In this document: piece by piece, positions 5,911-12,430 of the stretch
How the letters are laid out: every line of letters begins with the position of its first letter
How positions within the stretch are numbered: position 1 is the first letter of the stretch
Assembly (NCBI GenBank): GCA_035906235.1
Contig: JAMIFN010000014.1
Location: forward strand, 1-16,135
Length of the DNA: 16,135 bases
Reading direction: 5' to 3'
From: JAMIFN01 sp035906235
Lineage (GTDB): Bacteria > Pseudomonadota > Gammaproteobacteria > Burkholderiales > Burkholderiaceae_C
The notes under the pieces: model-generated
Databases searched by the model: none
Told to the model about the DNA's origin: nothing
The model's input: the letters and a program-made list of their open reading frames with translations, nothing else
Program-made: the position numbers and the translations under genes

Positions 5911-7092
5911 TTACGGCACATCAGGTTGCGGCGCCAAGATTTGCAGCCATGCCCGCGAAGCAGGGGCGGCAATGGCATCGGCCACGCTGCGCACTTGTGG
6001 TGCGGGAGGGCGCTGCTCGGGCGCTGCCCCCATTTCTGCTGCCCCTATCTCTGCTGCCCCTATCTCTGCTGTGCTGGACTGCGCTGTGGTTTGCGTTTCG
6101 CCTTCTGCCGCTATGGGCGATATGGGCGTTGCAGGCTCCACAACAGCCTCCGTGCTAGTGGCTTCGGCCTGCCTTTCCATCGGGGGTTCAGTTGTCGTTT
6201 CAGTTGTCGTTTCGGCTTCAGCTTGCGCCCAATCGGCACGGCCAGGCTCAGGCACGGCTTGCACTTGTACGGCTTCATCCATGCTGGGCACTGGCGTAGG
6301 GCTGGGGGGCGCTGTAGGGCTTGATGTGGGTATTGGCGTGGGGGTCGGTGCAGGTGTGGGGCTAGGCGCTGATCCGCTGCCCAAAGGCAGGGCGTTGCTC
6401 GTTAGCGCTGCGGCAGCAGGGCGTGGCGCAGGGCTAGCTTCAGGCTGGCCGCCACGGGCTACCCATGCACGAATCAAGGCCGCATTGTCGGTATTGCCCC
6501 GTGCCAGCGCCATAGCCTCTGCAGTTTGGCGTTTTTTATTGCGCAAGCTGGTGTCGGCTTCGGCCTCTAGCAGCAGCTGCACCGATTCCACAGTGCCGCG
6601 CGCGGCGGCCATCATCAGCGGGGTTTCGCCCGTGGGGGATAGTGCGTCGATATAGGCGTAATTGGCTAGCAACAGGCGAATCATGTCGGCCTGCCCTGCA
6701 CTGGCTGCGTAATGCAGCGGTGCCCAGCCTTTTTTATTGACCTCGGCGCCCAGCTCCATCATGCGCACCGCCTGCGGCATCAACCCGCGCATGGCGGCCA
6801 TCATCAGGGCGTTTTCGCCCCAGGCGTTTTCTAAATTCAGCTGGGTATCGGCTTGCTCAATCAGCAAATCGGCCACCTTGGGCGCGGGTTCGCGCAGGGC
6901 CACATACAGCGCCGTGAAGCCTTCCGCATTGAAAGTATTGGCGTTGAACTTCCCTTGCAGCAAGACCGTGCGCACACCGCTGACATCGTCGCGTTCAATC
7001 AGGTGAAAATATTCGACTTGGTCATAGCCCGCCTGCGCCAGGCCAGCGGCTAAAAGCAGAAGCACGCAGAGGCAGATGCGCCAAATTTTCAT
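5911..7092 (-). CDS. secreted ankyrin-repeat protein with Pro/Thr-rich tail
   Basis: This 393-residue protein has a clear signal peptide (1-21, ending Ala-Gln-Ala). About four ankyrin repeats follow over residues 57-186, including Gly-Trp-Ala-Pro-Leu-His-Tyr-Ala-Ala and Gly-Glu-Thr-Pro-Leu-Met-Met-Ala-Ala, plus a degenerate one to about 216. These should form a protein-binding solenoid outside the cytoplasm; the ligand is unknown. From about 217 the protein is low-complexity: Pro-Thr-Pro runs, Thr-Glu-Thr-Thr repeats and Ala-Glu-Ile-Gly-Ala repeats. Its ATG overlaps the tatD stop as ATGA, implying coupled translation. A tatD-ankyrin gene pairing is, as I recall, common in Burkholderiales. The tail looks recently expanded and is likely variable between strains. 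The final Trp-Leu-Gln-Ile-Leu segment is the only hydrophobic part of the tail. Confidence 0.85.
   Translation of the reverse strand: MKIWRICLCVLLLLAAGLAQAGYDQVEYFHLIERDDVSGVRTVLLQGKFNANTFNAEGFTALYVALREPAPKVADLLIEQADTQLNLENAWGENALMMAAMRGLMPQAVRMMELGAEVNKKGWAPLHYAASAGQADMIRLLLANYAYIDALSPTGETPLMMAAARGTVESVQLLLEAEADTSLRNKKRQTAEAMALARGNTDNAALIRAWVARGGQPEASPAPRPAAAALTSNALPLGSGSAPSPTPAPTPTPIPTSSPTAPPSPTPVPSMDEAVQVQAVPEPGRADWAQAEAETTTETTTEPPMERQAEATSTEAVVEPATPISPIAAEGETQTTAQSSTAEIGAAEIGAAEMGAAPEQRPPAPQVRSVADAIAAPASRAWLQILAPQPDVP
6026..6070 (-). repeat. three 15-bp tandem repeats in the ankyrin gene tail
   Basis: The unit GCCCCTATCTCTGCT (plus-strand reading) occurs at 6041-6055 and 6056-6070, with a two-mismatch copy at 6026-6040. 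It encodes Ala-Glu-Ile-Gly-Ala repeats on the minus strand. A second 12-bp tandem, TCAGTTGTCGTT, near 6187-6212 encodes Thr-Glu-Thr-Thr. Unit lengths are multiples of three, so copy-number changes would keep the frame. Confidence 0.85.
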
Positions 7093-7892
7093 GCCAACAC
7101 CCGTGGGAAAAGGCGATCAAAATTGGCGCTGGTGGCCGCTGCCACCGCTTCGATGCTCAGGCCTTTGCAGGCAGCCAATTGCTGGGCGACTAGGGGTACA
7201 TAGGCGGGGGTATTTTCTTTGCCACGATGCGGCGCGGGTGCCAAGTAGGGCGCGTCGGTTTCAATCAGGCAGCGCTCCAGCGGTACATAGGTGGCTACTT
7301 CACGCAAATTGGCCGCGTTTTTAAAGGTGATGATGCCCGAGAAAGAAATGTAATAACCCAAGTCCAGCGCGGCTTTGGCTACATCTAGGCTTTCGGTAAA
7401 GCAGTGAAACACACCACCCGCGCCCTGGCCTATGCCTTCGCCTTCTTCACGCAAAATGCCCAGCGTGTCATCGGCGGCGCAGCGGGTGTGGATGACCATG
7501 GGCAAGCCCGCCTGTTGCGCCGCGCGGATATGGGTGCGAAAACGCTGGCGCTGCCACTCCATATCGGCCACTGTGCGCCCGCCTTTGCGCTCGTCCATCT
7601 GGTAGTAATCCAGGCCCGTCTCGCCTATAGCCACCACGCGCGGATCGGCAGCAGCGGCAAGCAAATCTTGCACGCTAGGCTCTTGCATGTCTTCGGTATC
7701 GGGGTGTACGCCCACCGTGGCCCAAATATGCGCCTGGCTTTGCGCCAGCTGCAGCACGCTGGGGAAAGTCTCCATGGTGGTGCTGATGCACAGCGCGCGC
7801 GTGACTTGCGCGGCCTGCATATCGGCCAGCAATTTGGGCAGATCGGCCAAGTACTGGGGGTAGTTGATGTGGCAGTGCGAATCGGTAAACAT
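7089..7892 (-). CDS. tatD: TatD-family metal-dependent hydrolase (YcfH type)
   Basis: This is a cytoplasmic TIM-barrel hydrolase of 267 residues. Family members act as metal-dependent deoxyribonucleases or D-aminoacyl-tRNA deacylase-like enzymes, so the substrate cannot be fixed from sequence. All expected metal ligands are visible: His6 and His8 (Asp-Ser-His-Cys-His), Glu91 (Gly-Glu-Thr-Gly-Leu-Asp-Tyr-Tyr), His135 (Val-Ile-His-Thr-Arg), His163 (Phe-His-Cys-Phe) and Asp213 (Glu-Thr-Asp-Ala-Pro-Tyr-Leu). Length is normal. The start ATG has only a weak upstream ribosome site. The gene heads a two-gene operon with the ankyrin gene, by ATGA overlap. In many betaproteobacteria holB and pilZ precede it; here it is instead divergent from cvpA. 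Confidence 0.95.
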   Translation of the reverse strand: MFTDSHCHINYPQYLADLPKLLADMQAAQVTRALCISTTMETFPSVLQLAQSQAHIWATVGVHPDTEDMQEPSVQDLLAAAADPRVVAIGETGLDYYQMDERKGGRTVADMEWQRQRFRTHIRAAQQAGLPMVIHTRCAADDTLGILREEGEGIGQGAGGVFHCFTESLDVAKAALDLGYYISFSGIITFKNAANLREVATYVPLERCLIETDAPYLAPAPHRGKENTPAYVPLVAQQLAACKGLSIEAVAAATSANFDRLFPRVLA

Positions 7893-7933
7893 GGGCGCTA
7901 TTTTCGCCGTTCTTGCCCAGGGGACGCAGCAGG

Positions 7934-7960
7934 GGCCTAAATTCAGACTTCTTTTAGGCC
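7934..7960. other. inverted repeat in the tatD-cvpA divergent region
   Basis: GGCCTAAA (7934-7941) pairs perfectly with TTTAGGCC (7953-7960) across an 11-base loop. It lies 42 bases upstream of the tatD start codon. It has no T tract on either side, so it is not a typical terminator. An operator or a remnant of the CGGCCTAAAAC repeat block are both possible. The remaining intergenic DNA (7961-8113) must hold the promoters of tatD and cvpA, but I could not pick a convincing -35/-10 pair. Confidence 0.5.
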
Positions 7961-8113
7961 TAACTCGCCCAGTATGGGCACCGGGGAGTAGGCGTAGGTT
8001 TGCGGCGCGGTTGGCGTTTTGAGGGTGAGGCAGCTGCCATTTTTTGGGGAAATTAATGGGACAATCCTAACTTCCCTAGACGCGACATCCCTTTCCCCGA
8101 CTCCCATCAGGAC

Positions 8114-8629
8114 ATGCTTGCTTTCAATTGGATCGATTACCTGTGCTTGGCCATTGTCATTATTTCCCTGTTGCTGGGTCTGTGGCGGGGTTTGATTTAT
8201 GAAGTTTTCTCTCTGGTGGGCTGGGTCGCGGCATTTGGGCTGGCGCAGCATTACGCAGCTGCCTTGCAGCCCAAATTAGCAGGCTTGCTCGCCTTGGGCA
8301 ACTGGGGTAGTGCTGGGCAGTATGCGCTGAGCTTTTGCGTGATTTTTGTGGCGGTACTGGTGTTGGCAGGGTTGCTGGCGTGGGGGTTAAAACAGCTGAC
8401 GGCGGCTGTGGGCTTAAAGCCTGTGGATCGCTTATTGGGCGCCGGGTTTGGCCTGCTGCGGGCGCTGCTGATTTTGCTGATCCTCACGGCTTTGGCGCAT
8501 TTGACGCCTCTGCAGCACGACACCGATTGGCGCCAAGCACAAGCGGCGCCGCATTTAGATCGCAGCCTGACCGAGGTCAAACCCTTATTACCTGCGAAAA
8601 TACAGGCCTACCTCCAATCTGCCCCTTAG
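8114..8629 (+). CDS. cvpA: CvpA family membrane protein
   Basis: This is an inner-membrane protein of 171 residues with four hydrophobic segments (about 9-30, 33-50, 75-97 and 110-133). The N-terminus Asn-Trp-Ile-Asp-Tyr-Leu followed by Leu-Leu-Leu-Gly-Leu-Trp-Arg-Gly and Glu-Val-Phe-Ser-Leu-Val-Gly-Trp is the CvpA signature. In E. coli the gene is needed for colicin V production and is cotranscribed with purF; it has been linked to envelope stress tolerance. Here purF starts 10 bases after its stop, so the classic cvpA-purF operon is kept. The AGGA before the ATG is only one base away, so the true start could be slightly different. Confidence 0.93.
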   Translation: MLAFNWIDYLCLAIVIISLLLGLWRGLIYEVFSLVGWVAAFGLAQHYAAALQPKLAGLLALGNWGSAGQYALSFCVIFVAVLVLAGLLAWGLKQLTAAVGLKPVDRLLGAGFGLLRALLILLILTALAHLTPLQHDTDWRQAQAAPHLDRSLTEVKPLLPAKIQAYLQSAP

Positions 8630-8639
8630 GAACACTTTC

Positions 8640-10154
8640 ATGTGTGGAATCGTCGGCGTTGTCGCCCAAGAACCCGTTAACCAACTTTTATACGATGCGC
8701 TGCTGCTGCTGCAGCACCGTGGCCAAGACGCCGCGGGCATCGTCACCCAGCAAGGCTCGCGCTTCAATATGCATAAGGCTAAGGGCATGGTGCGCGATGT
8801 TTTTCGCACACGCAATATGCGCTCGCTGCCGGGCAATATCGGCCTGGGGCAAGTGCGCTACCCCACGGCTGGCAATGCTGATAGTGCCGAAGAAGCCCAG
8901 CCCTTTTATGTCAATGCGCCCTTTGGTATTGTGTTGGTGCATAACGGCAATTTGACCAATACGCCCGAGCTGCGACAGCAGCTGTCAGAGGTCGATCACC
9001 GCCACCTCAACACCGAAAGCGATACCGAGGCGCTGATCAATATCTTCGCGCACGAGCTGGAGCTGGCCACGCGCAGCAATGCGCTGAAACCCGATACCAT
9101 TTTCGAAGCCATCGCTGCCGTGCACCGCCGCATCCGTGGGGCTTATGCCGTGATTGCCCTGATTGCCGATTTCGGCATGGTGGCCTTCCGCGATCCCTAC
9201 GGCATCCGCCCCCTGTGCATGGGACGCAATGCCGATGGTGCCATCATGTTGGCCAGCGAATCGGTGGCGTTAGAGGGCAATTTGTTTGAATTTGAACGCG
9301 ACATTGCCCCCGGCGAAGCCGTGCTGATCGACAAAAAAGGCCAAGTTCACAGCCGCCAATGCGCGGCTAAAACCCAATTGGTGCCTTGTATTTTTGAATA
9401 CATCTACCTAGCGCGCCCCGATTCCACCATAGACGGCATCAGCGTATACCAAGCCCGCGTGGATATGGGGGTGACGCTGGCTGAGGAAGTGCTCAAGCAC
9501 ATTCCGCGCGAGCAGATTGATGTGGTCGTGCCCATTCCCGAATCCAGCCGCCCCAGCGCCATGCAGCTGGCGCAACACCTGGGCTTGCCTTACCGCGAAG
9601 GTTTTGTGAAAAACCGTTATGTGGGCCGCACCTTCATCATGCCAGGCCAAGCCGTGCGCAAAAAATCGGTGCGCCAAAAACTCAACGCCATTGCGAGCGA
9701 ATTCAAAGGCCGCAATGTGCTGCTGGTGGATGACTCCATCGTGCGCGGCACCACCAGCCGCGAAATCGTGCAAATGGCGCGTCAGGCCGGCGCGAACAAG
9801 GTGTATCTGGCCTCGGCCGCGCCGCCAGTGCGCTACCCCAATATTTACGGCATCGACATGCCGACCAACGAAGAATTGGTGGCGCACAACCGCAGCATCG
9901 ACGAAATCCGCCAGCAAGTTGGTGCAGATGCCCTGATTTATCAAAACCTCGACGCGATGAAGGCCGCTGTCGCAGCCCTTAATCCGCAGGTTACAACTTT
10001 TGAAGCCAGCTGCTTCGATGCTTGCTACATCACGGGCGACAAAGCCACAGGCCCGCTGCCCGCAGCACCGGTGCAAACCAGGTTAGCGCTGGAAGCACAA
10101 GATAGCGAGTTTGCCGATTTTGAAAACCGTCTGAACTTGCCGAACGGCAGCTAG
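8640..10154 (+). CDS. purF: amidophosphoribosyltransferase
   Basis: PurF catalyses the first committed step of purine synthesis, transferring glutamine-derived ammonia to PRPP to give phosphoribosylamine. The 504 residues match the usual length. The mature protein begins with Cys2 (Met-Cys-Gly-Ile-Val-Gly-Val), the N-terminal nucleophile of the class II glutaminase domain (2 to about 230). The phosphoribosyltransferase domain carries Val-Leu-Leu-Val-Asp-Asp-Ser-Ile-Val-Arg-Gly-Thr-Thr at about 359-371, the PRPP-binding motif. There is no propeptide. AGGA at 8629-8632 overlaps the cvpA stop and serves the ATG. The two genes are clearly one transcription unit. No PurR-like operator is evident, and no terminator is obvious after the stop. 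Confidence 0.98.
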   Translation: MCGIVGVVAQEPVNQLLYDALLLLQHRGQDAAGIVTQQGSRFNMHKAKGMVRDVFRTRNMRSLPGNIGLGQVRYPTAGNADSAEEAQPFYVNAPFGIVLVHNGNLTNTPELRQQLSEVDHRHLNTESDTEALINIFAHELELATRSNALKPDTIFEAIAAVHRRIRGAYAVIALIADFGMVAFRDPYGIRPLCMGRNADGAIMLASESVALEGNLFEFERDIAPGEAVLIDKKGQVHSRQCAAKTQLVPCIFEYIYLARPDSTIDGISVYQARVDMGVTLAEEVLKHIPREQIDVVVPIPESSRPSAMQLAQHLGLPYREGFVKNRYVGRTFIMPGQAVRKKSVRQKLNAIASEFKGRNVLLVDDSIVRGTTSREIVQMARQAGANKVYLASAAPPVRYPNIYGIDMPTNEELVAHNRSIDEIRQQVGADALIYQNLDAMKAAVAALNPQVTTFEASCFDACYITGDKATGPLPAAPVQTRLALEAQDSEFADFENRLNLPNGS

Positions 10155-10231
10155 ACAGTAGCTGGTCTGCATACTGGCGTGGTTGAGGGGTTTTGCCTTA
10201 GATTTTCCATGCTATTTCGGCACTTTGATCC

Positions 10232-10263
10232 AGAAAACCTGCCTGGATAGCTATTGTTTTTAT
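10232..10263 (-). repeat. diverged repeat copy overlapping the fmt stop codon
   Basis: On the minus strand this reads ATAAAAACAATAGCTATCCA then GGCAGGTTTTCT. It shares the A-rich start and AGGCAGGTTTT end with the core repeat family and is closest to the copy inside the epimerase gene (12733-12765). The fmt stop codon TAA (10260-10262) is formed by its second to fourth bases. Apart from this element the 105 bases between purF and fmt hold only a short CAGCTA/TAGCTG inverted repeat at the purF stop. Confidence 0.7.
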
Positions 10264-11258
10264 TGAAAAATTTCTCCGATTTGCAAGGGGTAACCAGCCA
10301 AAAAATCGACAGCGGCCAGGCGTTTTCCGCCCGCCTTTTGCAATTGCGTGGCCAGCACACCCTCGCTGCCATCAGCGCCGCAGGCTAGGGTTATGCCGTT
10401 GGCATCTGCCGCCAGCACTTGGCCGCAGGGTGCTGGGCTGAATGAGGGGGCGAGTGTGGATGCCGTGTTGGGCAGTAGCTCTAAGCGCCAGATTTTTATG
10501 GCTTCTGTTTTTCCAGCGATTTCACGCTCGGCTACACACCCCGGAAAAGGGTCTAGCGCCCGACTTTTGCGCACCAAAGCAGCGGCACTTTGCGTCCAAT
10601 CCACACGCGCCTCGTCTTTGCGGATTTTCTCAGCATAAGTCACCCCTTGTTCGGGCTGCACTTGGGCCATGAGGCCGTCTGTTTCGGCCAAAGCCAAGGC
10701 TTGCACAATGGCGCTAGCGCCCAAATCAGCCAATTTGTCATGCAGACTGGCGGTGGTGTCGGCTGCGTCTATGGCCAAACTGCGCACCAGCAGCATATCG
10801 CCTGTATCCAGCCCCGCATCCATTTGCATGATGGTGATGCCTGTTTGCGCGTCACCCGCTTCAATGGCGCGGTGGATGGGCGCAGCGCCACGCCAGCGTG
10901 GTAAGAGCGAAGCGTGAATGTTGAGGCAGCCCAGACGCGGCACATCCAGCGCCCATTGGGGCAAAATCAGGCCGTAAGCGGCCACCACCATGACATCGGC
11001 TTGCGCAGCGGCAATTTGCGCTTGGGCGCTGGCAGCTTCCTCGGGGTATTTGCCATCCAATTTTAGGCTGTGCGGCTGTGCCACGGTGAAGCCGTGCTGC
11101 TGCGCCACTTGTTTAACCGGCGAGGCTTGCAGCTTCATGCCGCGCCCAGCAGGACGATCGGGCTGGGTCAGCACCAGCGGTACTTGGTGGCCTGCAGCCA
11201 GCAAAGCCTGCAGCGCCACGGCGGCAAATTCAGGGGTTCCGGCAAAAATGATACGCAT
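10260..11258 (-). CDS. fmt: methionyl-tRNA formyltransferase
   Basis: Fmt formylates initiator Met-tRNA using 10-formyl-tetrahydrofolate. The 332 residues contain the N-terminal formyl-transfer fold with Phe-Ala-Gly-Thr-Pro-Glu-Phe at the start. The signature Ser-Leu-Leu-Pro-Arg-Trp-Arg-Gly lies at 117-124. The catalytic triad is Asn113, His115 and Asp151 (numbered from this Met). The C-terminal tRNA-binding domain begins around 215. The usual partner def (peptide deformylase) is not adjacent. The gene is divergent from rpsP, and its stop codon lies in a repeat element. The last residues (Gly-Tyr-Pro-Leu-Gln-Ile-Gly onward) still match the family's ending, so little if any protein was lost. 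Confidence 0.97.
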   Translation of the reverse strand: MRIIFAGTPEFAAVALQALLAAGHQVPLVLTQPDRPAGRGMKLQASPVKQVAQQHGFTVAQPHSLKLDGKYPEEAASAQAQIAAAQADVMVVAAYGLILPQWALDVPRLGCLNIHASLLPRWRGAAPIHRAIEAGDAQTGITIMQMDAGLDTGDMLLVRSLAIDAADTTASLHDKLADLGASAIVQALALAETDGLMAQVQPEQGVTYAEKIRKDEARVDWTQSAAALVRKSRALDPFPGCVAEREIAGKTEAIKIWRLELLPNTASTLAPSFSPAPCGQVLAADANGITLACGADGSEGVLATQLQKAGGKRLAAVDFLAGYPLQIGEIFQ

Positions 11259-11320
11259 GGCGGCCTACGCTCCAATTCAAAACGCGTGCATTGTAGGCAA
11301 TGCTGCTGGCGCCATCTGTA

Positions 11321-11326
11321 TATAAT
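11321..11326 (+). promoter_or_regulatory. candidate -10 box of the rpsP promoter
   Basis: TATAAT is a perfect -10 hexamer in the fmt-rpsP divergent region, preceded by TGTA. No good -35 lies at 16-18 bases; TTGTAG at 11291 is too distant. The resulting leader to the rpsP ATG would be roughly 80 bases. The call rests on the exact hexamer and its position only. Confidence 0.5.
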
Positions 11327-11415
11327 CTCGGGTTTTGCGGCGTGTCGCTGGCTAAAGGTGGCCTCTCGCGCGTGTCTCAGACGCTGCTGAAATTTTCACC
11401 TTCAAAGGAATCCCC

Positions 11416-11667
11416 ATGGTCGTCATTCGGCTCTCTCGCGGCGGCTCTAAAGCCCGCCCTTTCTACTCTATCGTTGCTGCGCCTAAGCAAGAACGCCGTG
11501 ATGGTCGCTTCATTGAGCGCATTGGTTTTTACAACCCTAGCGCCAAAGAAGGCGTTGAAGGCCTGCGCGTAGCCCAAGACCGCTACAACTACTGGCTCAG
11601 CGTTGGCGCCCAGCCATCTGATACCGTTGCGCGTTTGGTTAAACAAGCTGCTGCTAAAGCCGCTTAA
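11416..11667 (+). CDS. rpsP: 30S ribosomal protein S16
   Basis: S16 is a small-subunit assembly protein. The 83 residues begin Met-Val-Val-Ile-Arg-Leu-Ser-Arg-Gly-Gly and contain Pro-Phe-Tyr-x-Ile-Val-Ala and Ile-Gly-Phe-Tyr-Asn-Pro, all typical of the family. The ribosome site AAAGGA sits at 11404-11409, six bases from ATG. In most bacteria rpsP-rimM-trmD-rplS form one operon. Here rimM follows after two hairpins, and trmD and rplS are absent. Confidence 0.98.
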   Translation: MVVIRLSRGGSKARPFYSIVAAPKQERRDGRFIERIGFYNPSAKEGVEGLRVAQDRYNYWLSVGAQPSDTVARLVKQAAAKAA

Positions 11668-11683
11668 ATTTTTAGCCAGGTTT

Positions 11684-11703
11684 TTGCAGCCTTGGTGCTG
11701 CAA
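11684..11703 (+). other. hairpin between rpsP and rimM
   Basis: TTGCAGC (11684-11690) pairs with GCTGCAA (11697-11703) across a 6-base loop. No T tract follows. It precedes the stronger terminator-like hairpin at 11715-11751 and may protect the rpsP message 3' end or take part in regulation of rimM. Confidence 0.55.
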
Positions 11704-11714
11704 GGATACGCCTC

Positions 11715-11757
11715 AAAACTGCGCAGCGCTTTCTTAGCCCTGCGCAGTTTTGTTTTT
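11715..11757 (+). terminator. terminator or attenuator between rpsP and rimM
   Basis: A 12-bp perfect stem, AAAACTGCGCAG (11715-11726) with CTGCGCAGTTTT (11740-11751), has a 13-base loop and is followed by GTTTTT. It lies about 50 bases after rpsP and 30 bases before the rimM ATG. It should sharply reduce rimM transcription from the rpsP promoter, consistent with the much lower need for RimM than for S16. Confidence 0.85.
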
Positions 11758-11788
11758 CTGAGGCTCTTTTTACTCCCTCCTTGTTTTT

Positions 11789-12430
11789 ATGCAGACCTCG
11801 CCTTTTACCCCCTGTGACCTACCCACCGATGCCATAGAAATGGGCGGCATTGCGGCGCCCTGGGGCGTGAAAGGCTGGTTCAAGCTGCATACCTATAACG
11901 CCTCGGCCGAGGCGCTATTGCATGCACGCGACTGGTATTTACTGCCCAGCGACAGGCCACGCAAAAAAGCCCCAATGAGCACGACGACTGCCACGACGAC
12001 TGCCACTGCAGGGGTAGGGGCTGGAGCGCTGGCTCAAGCCGTCTTCACGGGTTGCGTGCGCGTGCGTGTGCGCGAAGTCAAGCCACACGGCGTTGCCATC
12101 GTGGCGCAAATTCGCGATGTGGACGATCGCGGCATCACCGAAGCGCTGCAAGGCAGCCGCATTTTTGTGCCGCGCTCGGCCTTTCCACCGCCCAAAAAAG
12201 GCGAGTTTTATTGGGTTGATCTGCTCGGCATGAGCGTGGTCAATCGCGAGGGCTTGGCTCTGGGCATGGTGAAAGATTTGCTCTCTACTGGCCCGCAAAC
12301 CGTGCTGGTCATAGGCGATGAGGCCGCCGGCATCGAGCGCATGATTCCCTTTGTCGATGCCTATATCGACGCCGTGGACCAGCCCGAACGGCGCATCCGC
12401 GTTGATTGGCAAGCCGATTACGATTTGTGA
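11789..12430 (+). CDS. rimM: 16S rRNA maturation factor RimM, with expanded N-domain loop
   Basis: RimM binds S19 and helps mature the 30S head. The 213 residues have the N-terminal RimM domain (Glu-Met-Gly-Gly-Ile-Ala-Ala-Pro-Trp-Gly-Val-Lys-Gly-Trp at 17-30). The PRC-barrel begins at Phe-Tyr-Trp-Val-Asp-Leu-Leu-Gly (140-147). The protein is longer than the E. coli one (about 182) because of a low-complexity insert at roughly 58-88, rich in Thr, Ala and Gly and partly encoded by 12-bp tandem repeats. The ATG has no recognisable ribosome site: the upstream bases are pyrimidine-rich (TACTCCCTCCTTG). Its stop overlaps the start of the next gene as TGATG. A later start would cut into the conserved domain, so this start is kept. 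Confidence 0.93.
   Translation: MQTSPFTPCDLPTDAIEMGGIAAPWGVKGWFKLHTYNASAEALLHARDWYLLPSDRPRKKAPMSTTTATTTATAGVGAGALAQAVFTGCVRVRVREVKPHGVAIVAQIRDVDDRGITEALQGSRIFVPRSAFPPPKKGEFYWVDLLGMSVVNREGLALGMVKDLLSTGPQTVLVIGDEAAGIERMIPFVDAYIDAVDQPERRIRVDWQADYDL
11981..12004 (+). repeat. 12-bp tandem repeat in rimM
   Basis: ACGACGACTGCC occurs twice in a row, followed by a partial ACTGCA. It encodes Thr-Thr-Thr-Ala units in the loop insert of RimM. The unit is a multiple of three, so copy-number change would not shift the frame. Confidence 0.85.

Noticed and set aside
5972..6655. 227-codon plus-strand frame opposite the ankyrin gene tail
   Set aside because: It is a shadow of the low-complexity tail (Val/Gly/Ala repeats). 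The minus-strand frame has a signal peptide, ankyrin repeats and coupling to tatD.
7943..8107. Small minus-strand frame of about 54 codons just upstream of tatD
   Set aside because: It ends 50 bases before tatD and its C-terminal peptide looks protein-like, but it has no ribosome site, overlaps the cvpA start region and matches no family I know (not PilZ). Kept as unsupported.
9408..10076. 222-codon minus-strand frame opposite purF
   Set aside because: purF is unambiguous, and the antisense frame is an artefact of codon bias with no recognisable domain.
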